DNA of 64,000 bases from Nocardiopsis metallicus (GTDB lineage Bacteria > Actinomycetota > Actinomycetes > Streptosporangiales > Streptosporangiaceae): the NCBI RefSeq assembly GCF_014201115.1, contig NZ_JACHDO010000001.1, forward strand, positions 2,604,001 through 2,668,000, read 5' to 3'. The notes under the pieces were generated by a model. It worked only from the letters and a program-made list of their open reading frames with translations, did no database searches and was not told the DNA's origin. Position 1 is the stretch's first letter, and each line of letters begins with the position of its first letter. The translations under genes were made by a program, and so were the position numbers. This document shows positions 11,575 to 20,082 of the stretch, in pieces.

Positions 11575-12510
11575 TCAGTCCAGCTGCGGGACCACCGACG
11601 AAGCCACCAGCTCCAGGTGGTCCAGGTCAGACATGTCCAGGACCTGCAAGTACATCCTCGCAGCACCCGCCTCGCCGAACTGCCCGATCCGGTCCACGAT
11701 CTCGTCGGGGCTGCCGGCCAGACCGTTCTGACGCAGCTCCGACACCTCGCGGCCGATCCGGGCGGCCCGCTTGGACACCTCGGCCTCGTCGCGCCCCGCG
11801 CACAGGACCTGGGCAGCCGAGTACACGATCGGCGCGGTGCGGCCGGACAACCGCACGGCTTCGGCCGTACGGCCGAAGGCCTTCTCCGTGTCCTCCAGCG
11901 AGGAGAACGGCACGTTGTACTCGTCGGCGAACTTGGCCGCCAGCCGCGGGGTGCGCTTCAGGCCGGTACCGCCGATCAGCACCGGCGGACGCGGGCCCTG
12001 TTGCGGTTTGGGCAGTGCCGGCCCCTCCGCCAGCCGGTAGTGCCTGCCCTCGTAACGGAAGGTGTCCCCCACCGGGGTGGACCACAACCCCGTGATGATG
12101 TCGAGCTGCTCCTCGTAGCGGTCGAAACGTTCGCGCGCGGAGTCGGGGAAGGGGATCCCGTAGACCGCGTGCTCCTGCTCGAACCAGCCCGCGCCGAAAC
12201 CGAACTCGACCCGGCCGCCGCTCATGCGGTCGACCTGGGCGACGGAGACGGCCAGCGGCCCCGGGTGGCGGAAGGTCGCCGCCGTCATCAGGGTGCCCAG
12301 CCGGATCCGGGAGGTGTCCCTGGCCAGACCGGCCAGGGTGATCCACGCGTCAGTGGGCCCGGGGAGCCCGCTGACGTGATCGCCCATGGAGAGGTAGTGA
12401 TCCGAGCGGAACAGGGCGTCGAAGCCCAGGTCCTCGGCGGCTCTGGCAACGGCGAGCTGGTCCTCGTAGGTGGCCCCCTGCTGGGGCTCAAGGAAGATCC
12501 TCAGGCGCAT
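11575..12510 (-). CDS. LLM-class F420-dependent oxidoreductase (Rv1855c-like family)
   Basis: 311 aa from the ATG at 12510 (MRLRIFLEPQQGATYEDQLA). It has the luciferase-like TIM-barrel signature: AARAAEDLGFDALFRSDHYL-type N-terminus, RIRLGTLMTAATFRHPGPLA, the MSGGRVEFGFGAGWFEQEH segment, and a PPVLIGGTG strand. These fit the actinobacterial subgroup annotated as probable F420-dependent oxidoreductases (Rv1855c family). Substrate unknown. A GTG 24 nt upstream is an alternative start. It is transcribed away from the sigma-factor operon and toward the aconitase promoter region. Confidence 0.88.
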   Translation of the reverse strand: MRLRIFLEPQQGATYEDQLAVARAAEDLGFDALFRSDHYLSMGDHVSGLPGPTDAWITLAGLARDTSRIRLGTLMTAATFRHPGPLAVSVAQVDRMSGGRVEFGFGAGWFEQEHAVYGIPFPDSARERFDRYEEQLDIITGLWSTPVGDTFRYEGRHYRLAEGPALPKPQQGPRPPVLIGGTGLKRTPRLAAKFADEYNVPFSSLEDTEKAFGRTAEAVRLSGRTAPIVYSAAQVLCAGRDEAEVSKRAARIGREVSELRQNGLAGSPDEIVDRIGQFGEAGAARMYLQVLDMSDLDHLELVASSVVPQLD

Positions 12511-12713
12511 ACGCCCCAGTTTCTCCCACTCCACCGGCCTTTCCGAAACCGCCGCGCGGGTACCGTGGAAAAGCCGTGGTCAGCGCCGTGGCCACAGGCG
12601 GACGATACCGGTGCGACGCCAGCGCGCCGCCTGGACAACGCCTGGCGGACAGCGCGCAGAACCGCGCCCCGCCCGCAGAACCGTTCCGCCGCCCCCTCGC
12701 GATAGCAGTCAAC

Positions 12714-13304
12714 GTGAAGCTTCTCCGCCGCGCACGACGCCGCGTCCCCGTCTACGGACCCGACAGCACCGACACCGTGCTGCTCTCAGCCGTGGCCGCC
12801 GGGGAGACCGACGCTCTGGAGATCCTGCACCGGAGGCACGCACCCTGGCTGCGCGCCCGTCTGCGCTACCGCTGTTCCGACCACGACCAACTCGACGCCG
12901 CCCTCCAGGAGACCTTCCTGGCGGTGTGGCGCAGCGCCGGGTCCTACACCCCGCGCCCGGGCGACGACGACGCCGGGGCCTGGCTGTGGACCATCGCCAT
13001 CCGCCAGCTCATCTCGCAGCTGCGCAAACGCTCCAACCGGTGGATCGCCGAGAACGAAACCGAACCGTACGAGACCATCGGCGACGCGTCCGCGGAGGAC
13101 ACCGTGCTGCTCAACATCGAGCACGGCCCGCTCGGCGCCGCCCTGCACGACCTCTCCCCCGAACTGCGCGCCGCGATCCAGGCCACCGTGCTGGACGGCC
13201 TGACCGTGCGGGAGGCGGCGGAGATCCTCCAGATACCCGAGGGAACCGTGAAGACACGGGTCATGCGCGCGAAGGCGCGGCTACGGGAGGCACTGACCAC
13301 ATGA
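12714..13304 (+). CDS. ECF-type RNA polymerase sigma factor
   Basis: 196 aa from GTG 12714. Region 2 is seen in EILHRRHAPWLRARLRY and LQETFLAVWRSAGSY; a DDDAGAWLWTIAIRQLISQLRK segment follows, and region 4 is LSPELRAAIQATVLDGLTVREAAEILQIPEGTVKTRVMRAKARL. An in-frame upstream extension is open but lacks sigma-like sequence. The stop overlaps the anti-sigma start by 4 nt (ATGA), so it heads a four-gene operon with an anti-sigma factor and an ABC transporter. It probably directs this operon; a target promoter was not recognised. Confidence 0.9.
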   Translation: MKLLRRARRRVPVYGPDSTDTVLLSAVAAGETDALEILHRRHAPWLRARLRYRCSDHDQLDAALQETFLAVWRSAGSYTPRPGDDDAGAWLWTIAIRQLISQLRKRSNRWIAENETEPYETIGDASAEDTVLLNIEHGPLGAALHDLSPELRAAIQATVLDGLTVREAAEILQIPEGTVKTRVMRAKARLREALTT

Positions 13305-14107
13305 GCACGAGCTGGCACCTGACCCACGACCAACTCCACCAGTACGCGAGCCACACCGCCGACGGCGTCACCGCCATGTCCGTCGAAGCCCACCTGACCC
13401 GCTGCGCCCGCTGCCGTTCCCTGCTGCCCGCCGACGAGGCCTGGCTGGAACGCAGCTGGGCCGACCTGCGCGACGTGGTCGATCAGCCCCGGCGAGGCCC
13501 CGTCGAACACCTGCTGACCGCGGTCGGCCTGCACGAGAGCACCGCCAAGCTGCTGGCTGCCACCCCGCAGCTGTACCGAGCCTGGCTGACCGCCACCGTG
13601 CTCGTCCTCGTCATGGCCCTGACCGTGGCGCACGAGCTGCCGCGCGGCTCGCTGCTGTTCGCCTTCACCGCGCCGGTCGTCCCCCTGATCGGGGTGGCCT
13701 TGGCCTACGGCCGGGGTGTGGACCCCGCGCACAGCCTCGCCTCGGTCACTCCGCTGGCCGGGTACCGGCTGCTGTTCACGCGCACCGCCGCCGTGCTGGT
13801 GCCCGCGCTGACGCTGTGCACCGCGGCGGCGTTCCTGATGCCCTCGGTCTCGACCCTGCGGGAGGCGGTCTTCTGGCTCCTGCCCGCTCTGGCCATGGTG
13901 GCCGGGTGCCTGGTGCTCAGCCGGTGGATGTCGCCGAGCAGCGCCGGAGGCCTGGTCGGCGCCGGCTGGCTGCTCGCACTGGCCCTGCTGGGCGCGGCCG
14001 ACGGCCTCGACCCGTTCGTGCTGTTCGCCCCCACCGCCCAGGCCGTGTGGGCCGCCGCGCTCACCCTGCTGGTCGGAGTCCTCCTGATCAGGTTGAGGGC
14101 CGCGTGA
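13301..14107 (+). CDS. Zinc-finger anti-sigma factor with membrane domain
   Basis: 268 aa. The N-terminus carries HLTRCARC, the H-x3-C-x2-C zinc motif of zf-HC2 anti-sigma factors, preceded by a conserved-type start (LTHDQLHQYA). About six hydrophobic helices follow (residues about 95-265), so the protein would hold the sigma factor at the membrane. Its ATG overlaps the sigma stop, and its TGA overlaps the GTG of the ABC ATPase. The long multi-helix membrane part is larger than in most single-span anti-sigma factors and may sense the state of the co-encoded transporter (inference). Confidence 0.85.
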   Translation: MSTSWHLTHDQLHQYASHTADGVTAMSVEAHLTRCARCRSLLPADEAWLERSWADLRDVVDQPRRGPVEHLLTAVGLHESTAKLLAATPQLYRAWLTATVLVLVMALTVAHELPRGSLLFAFTAPVVPLIGVALAYGRGVDPAHSLASVTPLAGYRLLFTRTAAVLVPALTLCTAAAFLMPSVSTLREAVFWLLPALAMVAGCLVLSRWMSPSSAGGLVGAGWLLALALLGAADGLDPFVLFAPTAQAVWAAALTLLVGVLLIRLRAA

Positions 14108-15027
14108 GCACCGAGAACGACATCAGCGACAGCGGAGTGGGCGGTAGCGGTCCGGGCACGGCCCGGGTCAGCGTGCGGGGGCTGGTCCGCAGCTACGGGA
14201 CCCGCCGGGCCCTGGACGGGATCGACCTGGACCTGGGCCCGGGGGTGACCGGCCTGCTGGGCCGCAACGGAGCGGGCAAGACCACCCTGATGCGCTGTCT
14301 GGCGACCGACCTGGAGGCCACCGGCGGCCGGGTGCGGGTGCTGGGCCGCGACCCGGAGCGGTCGGCCGAGCGCACCGAGATCCGCCGGCGGATGGGCTAC
14401 CTTCCCCAGTTCCCGTCCTTCTATCCGCACTTCACCGTGTTCGGCCTGCTGGACTACATGGCGGTCCTCAAGGAGCTGGGCGGGCGCCGCGAACGCCACG
14501 ACGAGGTACGCCGCGCCATGCGCGAGGTCGACCTGTACGACCGCAGGCACAGCAGGGTCCGCCGCCTGTCCGGGGGGATGCGCCAGCGCCTGGGACTGGC
14601 CGCGGCCCTGCTCGGCGGCCCCGAACTCCTGCTGCTCGACGAACCCACCATCGGGCTGGACCCCGAACAGCGCATCCGCTTCCGCGACTTGGTCTCCGAG
14701 CTGGCCGTTCACAGCACCGTGGTGCTGTCCACCCACCAGATCGAGGACGTGTCGGCGCTGTGCCGCAGGGTGCTGTGCCTGGACCAGGGCCGGGTGATCT
14801 TCGACGGAACCCCCGGAGAACTGGTCGCCCGGGCCCGGGGCAGGGTGTGGGAGCAGGGTTCGCGGCCCGCCGAGGGTGTGACCTCCTGGCGACTGGCGGA
14901 CGGCCGCTACCGGGTGCTGGTACCAGAGGGTGTCGGCAACCCGGACTCGACGGAGCGCGTCCCGGTGGAACCCTCGCTGGAAGACGCCTACCTCCTGATC
15001 ACCGGCGCACGGGGCAGCGTCCGGTGA
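14104..15027 (+). CDS. ABC transporter ATP-binding protein
   Basis: 307 aa from GTG 14104. Walker A is GRNGAGKTT, the signature is LSGGMRQRLG, Walker B is LLLLDEPTIGLDPEQ and the H-loop is STHQIED. A C-terminal extension of about 80 residues follows the ATPase fold. It belongs to the ABC-2 export ATPase group, which pairs with a separate membrane subunit, here the next gene. GTGA overlaps join it to both neighbours. Confidence 0.93.
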   Translation: MSTENDISDSGVGGSGPGTARVSVRGLVRSYGTRRALDGIDLDLGPGVTGLLGRNGAGKTTLMRCLATDLEATGGRVRVLGRDPERSAERTEIRRRMGYLPQFPSFYPHFTVFGLLDYMAVLKELGGRRERHDEVRRAMREVDLYDRRHSRVRRLSGGMRQRLGLAAALLGGPELLLLDEPTIGLDPEQRIRFRDLVSELAVHSTVVLSTHQIEDVSALCRRVLCLDQGRVIFDGTPGELVARARGRVWEQGSRPAEGVTSWRLADGRYRVLVPEGVGNPDSTERVPVEPSLEDAYLLITGARGSVR

Positions 15028-16538
15028 GTCGCTTCCGGACCTTCTGGGGGCTGACCCGGTTCAACTTGCGGCACATGCTGTCGAGCCCGGTCTTCTTCGT
15101 CGGTGTGCCCCTGACGCTCCTGTTCCAGGGGGCGACGTCCTACGTACCGAGTGTTCCGACGGTGACCGACCTCTACTACGAGTCCTCGATGAACGCCATG
15201 GGCGTGGCCGCGATCATGTTCGTGGTGACGAGCTTCCCCGCGCTGCGCGAGGTGCGGCACTCGACCGACCTGGCGCTCCCCCTGGCCGCACGCACCCGTC
15301 TGTTGTCGTTGTCGCTGGCGGCCGTGGCCCTCACGTCGGCGTGCACGGGGCTCCTGATCGCCGCTTACCTGCTACGTGCACCGCTCCCGGTCTCCGGTGT
15401 GATGAGTCCGTTCACCCTTGCCGGTGTCCTCATGTCCAGCTGGTTCGGCCCCCTGGCAGCGGTGGCCGCTGCGGCCTGGACGCGCTCCTTCGCGCCCCTG
15501 GTCCTGTTCACCATGCTCATCCCGACGTACCTGCTGTACTCGTTCACGGCCATGGGCAGCAGGGCGGACGTGATCGTCTCGCGCATGAGCTGGATCGTCT
15601 CCTCGGCGATGGTTCCCTTCCAGATGCCCAACCCCGGAGTGACCCTCCTCGGCCTGCTTTACCTGGCGTACGCCGTCCTGCTGACAGCCGCCCTCGTCTG
15701 CCTGGCCATGGTCCGGAAGAGCTCAGGCCGGGGGCTGCGGCCGGTCCCGCTGGGCGTGAGCCTGCTGCTGGCGGTGGTGATCACCGGGACGGTCGTGCAC
15801 GGGAACAGGACCTACACCTACGAGTCAGACATCTCGTTCGAGCAACTGCACGGCGCGGAAGCCCCCTCGTGCCGCACGAGGGACGGGGTGGCCTACTGCC
15901 CCCTGCCCGGCTACCAGTCGTGGGTGGCCTACTGGCACGCCGCACTGTCCCCCGTCCTGGACCGGGTGCCCGAGCGGGAGCGCCACCGTCTGCTCGCGGT
16001 GTGGCAGACGGGCAGCGGTATGCGCAACGACCTGAACCTGGCACCCCCCGCACAGTCGATCATCGTCGGTGAGCAATGGGAGACGGACCAGCCCTACTCC
16101 GCCAACGTCATGGTGGCCGACGCCGCCGCGTTGCTGGTCGGCCTGCCACTCTTCCAGATGGACGCGTACCCGTGCGGTGCGAGCGGCCAGTCCCGACTGG
16201 TGGTGGCGGCGTGGCTGGCCGCCGCCGACGAGCAGAGCCCCCGGGAGGAACGGGTCTTCACCGCGGACAACACGCTGCTGAGCTTCAACCCCGCGCCGCA
16301 GGACCTGGCCCTGGCGCACGCCCTCCTCGACATGCCCGGAGAGCGGGTCGGGTCGGTGGTGGACGAGCACTGGGACACCGTGACCTCCCCGGAGACCGGG
16401 GCCGGCGTACTGGCGGGCCTGTTCGACCTACCCGCGCCCGGAGAACCGGGTTTTCCGGAACCGGACTGGGAAACGAGTTACTGGACCGAGGAGGAGATCG
16501 ACGAGTGGTGGGGCGATCCCCTTCCCGTGTGCTCCTGA
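15024..16538 (+). CDS. ABC-2-type membrane subunit with large soluble C-terminal part
   Basis: 504 aa from GTG 15024. Residues about 1-265 hold six or more membrane helices (for example ALTSACTGLLIAAYLL, PLGVSLLLAVVITGTVVHG). The remaining 235 residues are soluble, with an acidic, Trp-rich end (WETSYWTEEEIDEWWGD). The soluble part looks like a helical domain with CPLPGY and YPCGA cysteines. It has no obvious family. Its placement after the ATPase with a GTGA overlap marks it as the permease of this sigma-linked transporter. The substrate is unknown. Confidence 0.8.
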   Translation: MSRFRTFWGLTRFNLRHMLSSPVFFVGVPLTLLFQGATSYVPSVPTVTDLYYESSMNAMGVAAIMFVVTSFPALREVRHSTDLALPLAARTRLLSLSLAAVALTSACTGLLIAAYLLRAPLPVSGVMSPFTLAGVLMSSWFGPLAAVAAAAWTRSFAPLVLFTMLIPTYLLYSFTAMGSRADVIVSRMSWIVSSAMVPFQMPNPGVTLLGLLYLAYAVLLTAALVCLAMVRKSSGRGLRPVPLGVSLLLAVVITGTVVHGNRTYTYESDISFEQLHGAEAPSCRTRDGVAYCPLPGYQSWVAYWHAALSPVLDRVPERERHRLLAVWQTGSGMRNDLNLAPPAQSIIVGEQWETDQPYSANVMVADAAALLVGLPLFQMDAYPCGASGQSRLVVAAWLAAADEQSPREERVFTADNTLLSFNPAPQDLALAHALLDMPGERVGSVVDEHWDTVTSPETGAGVLAGLFDLPAPGEPGFPEPDWETSYWTEEEIDEWWGDPLPVCS

Positions 16539-16579
16539 GCCCCGAGCGCCCCGGCTCACGGCGTTACCGTACGGGGCGC

Positions 16580-16585
16580 TAGTGT
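16580..16585 (+). promoter_or_regulatory. -10 element for a leaderless transcript
   Basis: TAGTGT followed by six bases and then GTG at 16592. This spacing is the usual arrangement of leaderless actinobacterial promoters. No good -35 hexamer is seen about 17 nt upstream. Confidence 0.4.
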
Positions 16586-16591
16586 GGGGGC

Positions 16592-16636
16592 GTGAACTAC
16601 TACTGGCACAAGGTCCTTCCGCCGCTGTGCGCCTGA
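16592..16636 (+). CDS. Putative 14-residue leader peptide upstream of DMT exporter
   Basis: GTG-initiated 14-codon frame MNYYWHKVLPPLCA ending in TGA at 16634-16636. It begins six bases after a TAnnnT -10 element, so it may be translated from a leaderless mRNA. The rare run Tyr-Tyr-Trp and a Pro-Pro pair are features of arrest or attenuation peptides. Its last codons and stop are part of a hairpin that competes with a downstream stem. Its role as a regulatory leader of the exporter is an inference; it could be chance. Confidence 0.4.
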   Translation: MNYYWHKVLPPLCA

Positions 16637-16713
16637 CCGGGCGCACCCGCTGACCTTCCCGGAATCCACGGCCCCACCGCCACGGTGAGCGGCCGTCTCC
16701 GTCGTGCGCCCGG
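16627..16713 (+). promoter_or_regulatory. Attenuator-like competing RNA stems
   Basis: GTGCGCC (16627-16633) can pair with GGCGCAC (16640-16646) across the leader stop codon. The overlapping CCGGGCGCAC (16637-16646) can instead pair perfectly with GTGCGCCCGG (16704-16713). The second stem encloses another hairpin (ACGGCC 16668-16673 with GGCCGT 16691-16696, inner CACCG/CGGTG). The first two pairings exclude each other, so ribosome position on the leader could select the fold. No T-tract follows, so control could be on translation or Rho access. Confidence 0.4.
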
Positions 16714-16754
16714 CAACTGACCGTTTCCCAGGCGTCAAGACGGAAAGCACGAAC

Positions 16755-17762
16755 GTGCCAGAACACACCACTCCCACGGTCGCGCAGCGGCCGAACCCCA
16801 CCCTGACCCGCCTCACCAGCGGCCCGTTGCCGATCCTCGGCGCCGCCGTCCTGTGGGGCACCACCGGCACCGCCAGTTCCTTCGCGCCCGCCGGCGCGCA
16901 CCCGGCCGCGATCGGTTCGGCCGGGCTCGTCCTCGGCGGGATCCTGCTGTTCCTGGTGGGCCGGGGCACCACAGCCGCCCTGCTCACCGGCTCCGACGAC
17001 CGCACCCGTGCCCGTACACGGGGCCTCCTCCTGCTGGGCGCGACCGCGGTCGCCGGGTACCCGCTGTCCTTCTACCCGGCGGTGGCCCATGCCGGGGTGG
17101 CGGTCGGCACCGTGATCACTTTGGGCAGCGCACCGGTCTTCTCCGGGCTGCTGGCCTGGTGCGTGGACCGTGCCCGGCCCACCGCGCGCTGGGCGGCGGC
17201 GACCGTCGCCGCCGTACTGGGCTGCGCGGTGCTGGTCCTGGGCCCCGAGCTCACCGGAACGCCGACCCCGGTGAACCCCACGGGTGTGCTCCTGGCCCTG
17301 GTCGCGGGGTTCTCCTACTCGCTGTACGCGATCATCGCCGAGAAGCTGATCCGGCGCGGCCACACCTCGGGGGCGGTCATGGGCACGATGTTCGCGGGCG
17401 GCGGCGTCCTGGTACTGCCCGTGGTACTGGCCACCGGAACCGCCTGGCTGGCCACGGTCAACGGCGCCCTGGTGGCGCTGCACCTGGCCCTGTTCACGGT
17501 GTTCCTCGCCTACTGGCTGTTCGGGCACGGCCTGCGGCACACCCCGGCCGCCACCGCGACCACCCTCAGCCTCGCCGAACCCGCCGTCGCGGCGGTCCTG
17601 GGCGTGGCCCTGGTGGGCGAGCGCCTCCCCCTGGTCTCCTGGTCCGGCCTGGTCATCCTGGCCCTGGGCCTGGCCGTCCTGAGGGTTCCGCTGCCCGCCC
17701 GGTGGACGAAGGCGGCCGCGACAGCGACTGATCAGCGGGTCAGGAGAAGCCCGCAGCCGTAG
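16755..17762 (+). CDS. EamA/DMT-family transporter
   Basis: 335 aa from GTG 16755. Ten hydrophobic segments in two EamA repeats are visible: LPILGAAVLWGTTGTASSFA begins the first repeat and NPTGVLLALVAGFSYSLYAI the second; the C-terminal half ends with TATTLSLAEPAVAAVLGVAL and LVILALGLAVL, all typical of drug/metabolite exporters of the RhaT/EamA type. It is preceded by a putative leader peptide and switching stems, suggesting inducible expression. Aromatic amino acids or an antibiotic are possible ligands, but nothing in the protein fixes the substrate. Confidence 0.88.
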   Translation: MPEHTTPTVAQRPNPTLTRLTSGPLPILGAAVLWGTTGTASSFAPAGAHPAAIGSAGLVLGGILLFLVGRGTTAALLTGSDDRTRARTRGLLLLGATAVAGYPLSFYPAVAHAGVAVGTVITLGSAPVFSGLLAWCVDRARPTARWAAATVAAVLGCAVLVLGPELTGTPTPVNPTGVLLALVAGFSYSLYAIIAEKLIRRGHTSGAVMGTMFAGGGVLVLPVVLATGTAWLATVNGALVALHLALFTVFLAYWLFGHGLRHTPAATATTLSLAEPAVAAVLGVALVGERLPLVSWSGLVILALGLAVLRVPLPARWTKAAATATDQRVRRSPQP

Positions 17763-17789
17763 GCGCGCCCGTGACCGATCCCGTTCCCC

Positions 17790-18356
17790 ATGGTCTCCAC
17801 CAGCCTCTCGGGATCGGTCACGGTGAGGGCTCCTCTGATCTCGGACCGTACGACGCGCGGCCCCTTCCGGGCGACGGTCGTCCCGGGCGCGGAACTGCAG
17901 TGCACCGAAACCCGCACCGACACGGTCGCCGACGGACTGAGCGTCGACGAGGGCGTGCTCTGCCTCGACGGCGCGGACGTGCGCGGGCAGGTCACCGTGG
18001 CCGAGGGTGCCTCCCTCGTGGTCGAGGGCGGTTCGCTGCGGGGCGGGCTGTCCGCCGCCGGTGCCCGCACCGTCCGGCTCACCGGAACCGAGGTCCGCGG
18101 CGCGGTGTCCGTCACCGGCACCACCGCCGAGGTGACCGTCCTGGGCTCGGTGCTCTCCGGTTCCCTGGTGCTCAACGGCAACACCCAGGTGTCGGCCGAG
18201 AGCTGGCCCGGCGACCCGCAGGGCTACGGCCCCGTCCTCGCGGGCAACAGCGTGCGGGGCTCGCTGTCCTGCTCCGGCAACAACCTGGCCGCCACCGACT
18301 TCGGCGCGGTCAACGACGTCACGGGCTCCGTCACGGGGCAGTGCTCCGAGCTGTGA
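17790..18356 (+). CDS. Beta-helix-like repeat protein, probably N-terminally incomplete
   Basis: 188 aa built of short beta-type repeats with regular small hydrophobic residues (VRGQVTVAEGASLVVEGG, SLRGGLSAAGARTVRL, VRGAVSVTGTTAEVTV). The C-terminus has RGSLSCSGN ... NDVTGSVTGQC, a cysteine pair typical of secreted actinobacterial proteins of this kind. No signal peptide precedes it, although related proteins are normally exported, so it may be a remnant or use an unseen start. It begins 28 nt after the transporter stop. Function unknown. Confidence 0.6.
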   Translation: MVSTSLSGSVTVRAPLISDRTTRGPFRATVVPGAELQCTETRTDTVADGLSVDEGVLCLDGADVRGQVTVAEGASLVVEGGSLRGGLSAAGARTVRLTGTEVRGAVSVTGTTAEVTVLGSVLSGSLVLNGNTQVSAESWPGDPQGYGPVLAGNSVRGSLSCSGNNLAATDFGAVNDVTGSVTGQCSEL

Positions 18357-18360
18357 CACC

Positions 18361-18431
18361 CGCCCGTGCGCCGGAAGCCGTCCGTGCGCCGGAAGCCGTC
18401 CGTGCGCCGGAAGCCGTCCGGCGCACGGGCG
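18361..18431. repeat. Three 18-bp tandem repeats inside a 14-bp inverted repeat
   Basis: CGTGCGCCGGAAGCCGTC occurs three times without change (18365-18382, 18383-18400, 18401-18418). The array is bounded by perfect 14-bp arms (18361-18374 and 18418-18431). It follows the stop codon of the beta-helix gene by a few bases. The arms could form a terminator with the repeats in the loop. Confidence 0.85.
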
Positions 18432-18490
18432 GCACCTCGATGACGTACCCGTGACGCACGGACACACGGACGCGCCGACACACTGGAAGA

Positions 18491-18531
18491 CGGGAGGGCC
18501 CGGGACCAGTACGCGGTCCCGGGCCCTCCCG
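18491..18531. terminator. Bidirectional hairpin terminator
   Basis: 17-bp perfect stem (18491-18507 with 18515-18531) and a 7-nt loop, between the convergent beta-helix gene and the RNA methyltransferase gene. Confidence 0.8.
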
Positions 18532-18548
18532 TTCGCGTTCTCGGTTGA

Positions 18549-19853
18549 CTAGTCCTGCTCGGCCTCGGCGGCCTCGCGGTGGCGGCGGGCCAGCTTGACC
18601 GGTTCCAGGACCGCGACCATCTCGACGTGGTGGGTCATCGGGAAGGCGTCGAAGGCGCGCAGGCCCACCAGGCGGTAACCGGAACGGCCGAACTCGGCGA
18701 GGTCACGGGCCAGGGTCGCCGGGTCACAGGAGACGTAGGCGATCCGGCGCGGCTTCATACCCGCCACCTTGCGGACGACCTCGACACCGGCACCGGCGCG
18801 CGGCGGGTCGAGCGTCACGACGTCGGCGCGCACGTCGGCCCACTCGCGCATCTGCTTGGCCACGTCGGCGCGCTCGACGCGCACCTGCGGCAGGTCCTTC
18901 AGGTTGTACTGGGCGTCGCGAACGGCGTGCTCGCCGTTCTCCACGCCCATCACGCGGCCCTCGGCGCCCACGGCCTCGGCGAGCGCGCCGGTGAACAGGC
19001 CCGCACCGCAGTACAGGTCCAGGGCGGTCTCGCCCGGCTTGGGCTCCAGGCCCTCGATGACGGCGGCGCTCAGGATCTCACCCGCGGCCGGGTGAACCTG
19101 CCAGAACCCGCCCGCGCCGACCCGGTACTCGCGACCGGCCACGTCCTCGCGCACGCCCTTGCGGCCGCGCACCGACTGCACCCGGCCGCCCTTGAAGCGG
19201 CGCAGCACGGCGCTGAAGGCCTTGAGCTCAGGCAGCTCGCCCAGCTTGGCGGTGGTGGGGGTGACCACGATCGCGCGATCGGCGCGGGTCGTGGAGGCTA
19301 CGGCCTCGACGTCCCTGATGTTCTCCCACTTGACCTCGGTGACACCGAGTTCGGTGACGCCGGGGTGGGCGATCAGGCACTTGTCGACCGGCTCGATGTC
19401 GTGGGAACGGTGGCGGCGCAGACCGGCGTTTCCGTCCTCGTCCACGGAGAAGCGCACCCGGGTGCGCCAACCCAGGCCGTCGGGGGTGCCGGGCAGCTCC
19501 TCGACGACTATTTCGCGGTCGATCCCGGCGATCCGGCTCAGCTGGTCGGTGACGACCTTCGCCTTCATCCGGCGCTGGGAGTCCAGGCTGGCGTGCTGCC
19601 AGTCGCAGCCACCGCACATACCTGGGCCGGAGAAGACACACGGCGCCTCGACCCGGTCCGGGGAGGCGGTGAGGACCTCGACGGCCTCGCCGCGCAGGAA
19701 TCGGGTGGTCTGCTCGGTGACGCGGACCCGGACCCGCTCCCCCGGCAGGGCGTGGCGGACGAAGACGACCTGGTCGTCCAGGCGGCCCACACACCATCCT
19801 CCGTGGGCGACGTCGTCCACGGTCAGTTCGATCTCGTTGCCCACACGTGTCAT
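18549..19853 (-). CDS. TRAM-domain class I SAM-dependent RNA methyltransferase (TrmA/RlmD family; Rv2689c-like)
   Basis: 434 aa from ATG 19853 (MTRVGNEIELTVDDVAHGG), with GAGG 8 nt upstream. The TRAM RNA-binding domain occupies about residues 1-60. Iron-sulfur cysteines are seen in C-x6-CGGC followed by WQH. The SAM-binding strand is LDLYCGAGLFTG, and the catalytic loop is VSCDPATLARD with the nucleophilic cysteine. It methylates C5 of a uridine in rRNA or tRNA; the site cannot be read from sequence. It stands divergent from ceoB, as its homologue does in Mycobacterium tuberculosis. Confidence 0.9.
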   Translation of the reverse strand: MTRVGNEIELTVDDVAHGGWCVGRLDDQVVFVRHALPGERVRVRVTEQTTRFLRGEAVEVLTASPDRVEAPCVFSGPGMCGGCDWQHASLDSQRRMKAKVVTDQLSRIAGIDREIVVEELPGTPDGLGWRTRVRFSVDEDGNAGLRRHRSHDIEPVDKCLIAHPGVTELGVTEVKWENIRDVEAVASTTRADRAIVVTPTTAKLGELPELKAFSAVLRRFKGGRVQSVRGRKGVREDVAGREYRVGAGGFWQVHPAAGEILSAAVIEGLEPKPGETALDLYCGAGLFTGALAEAVGAEGRVMGVENGEHAVRDAQYNLKDLPQVRVERADVAKQMREWADVRADVVTLDPPRAGAGVEVVRKVAGMKPRRIAYVSCDPATLARDLAEFGRSGYRLVGLRAFDAFPMTHHVEMVAVLEPVKLARRHREAAEAEQD

Positions 19854-20082
19854 GGCGGTGTCCTCAGCTGGTCGGGTCGGAGTTCCGGGTGACCCTGCGC
19901 GCACAGCCACCAACCGACCCCAATCTACCGGTCTTCGGGCACCACACGTGCTGGTCCGAGCACTGTGCGGACGGGGCGGTCACGCGCTCGGGGGTGTTGT
20001 GTGTCAAGGTGGAGCTGTCGGGGCACGTGGACGACTCCGTGCCCGCGGGGTGGAGAGCCGGCACGACGGGAGTTCGGACGAG

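Noticed and set aside
18361..18431. CRISPR array
   Set aside because: The 18-bp units are directly adjacent with no spacers, and no cas genes are in the window.
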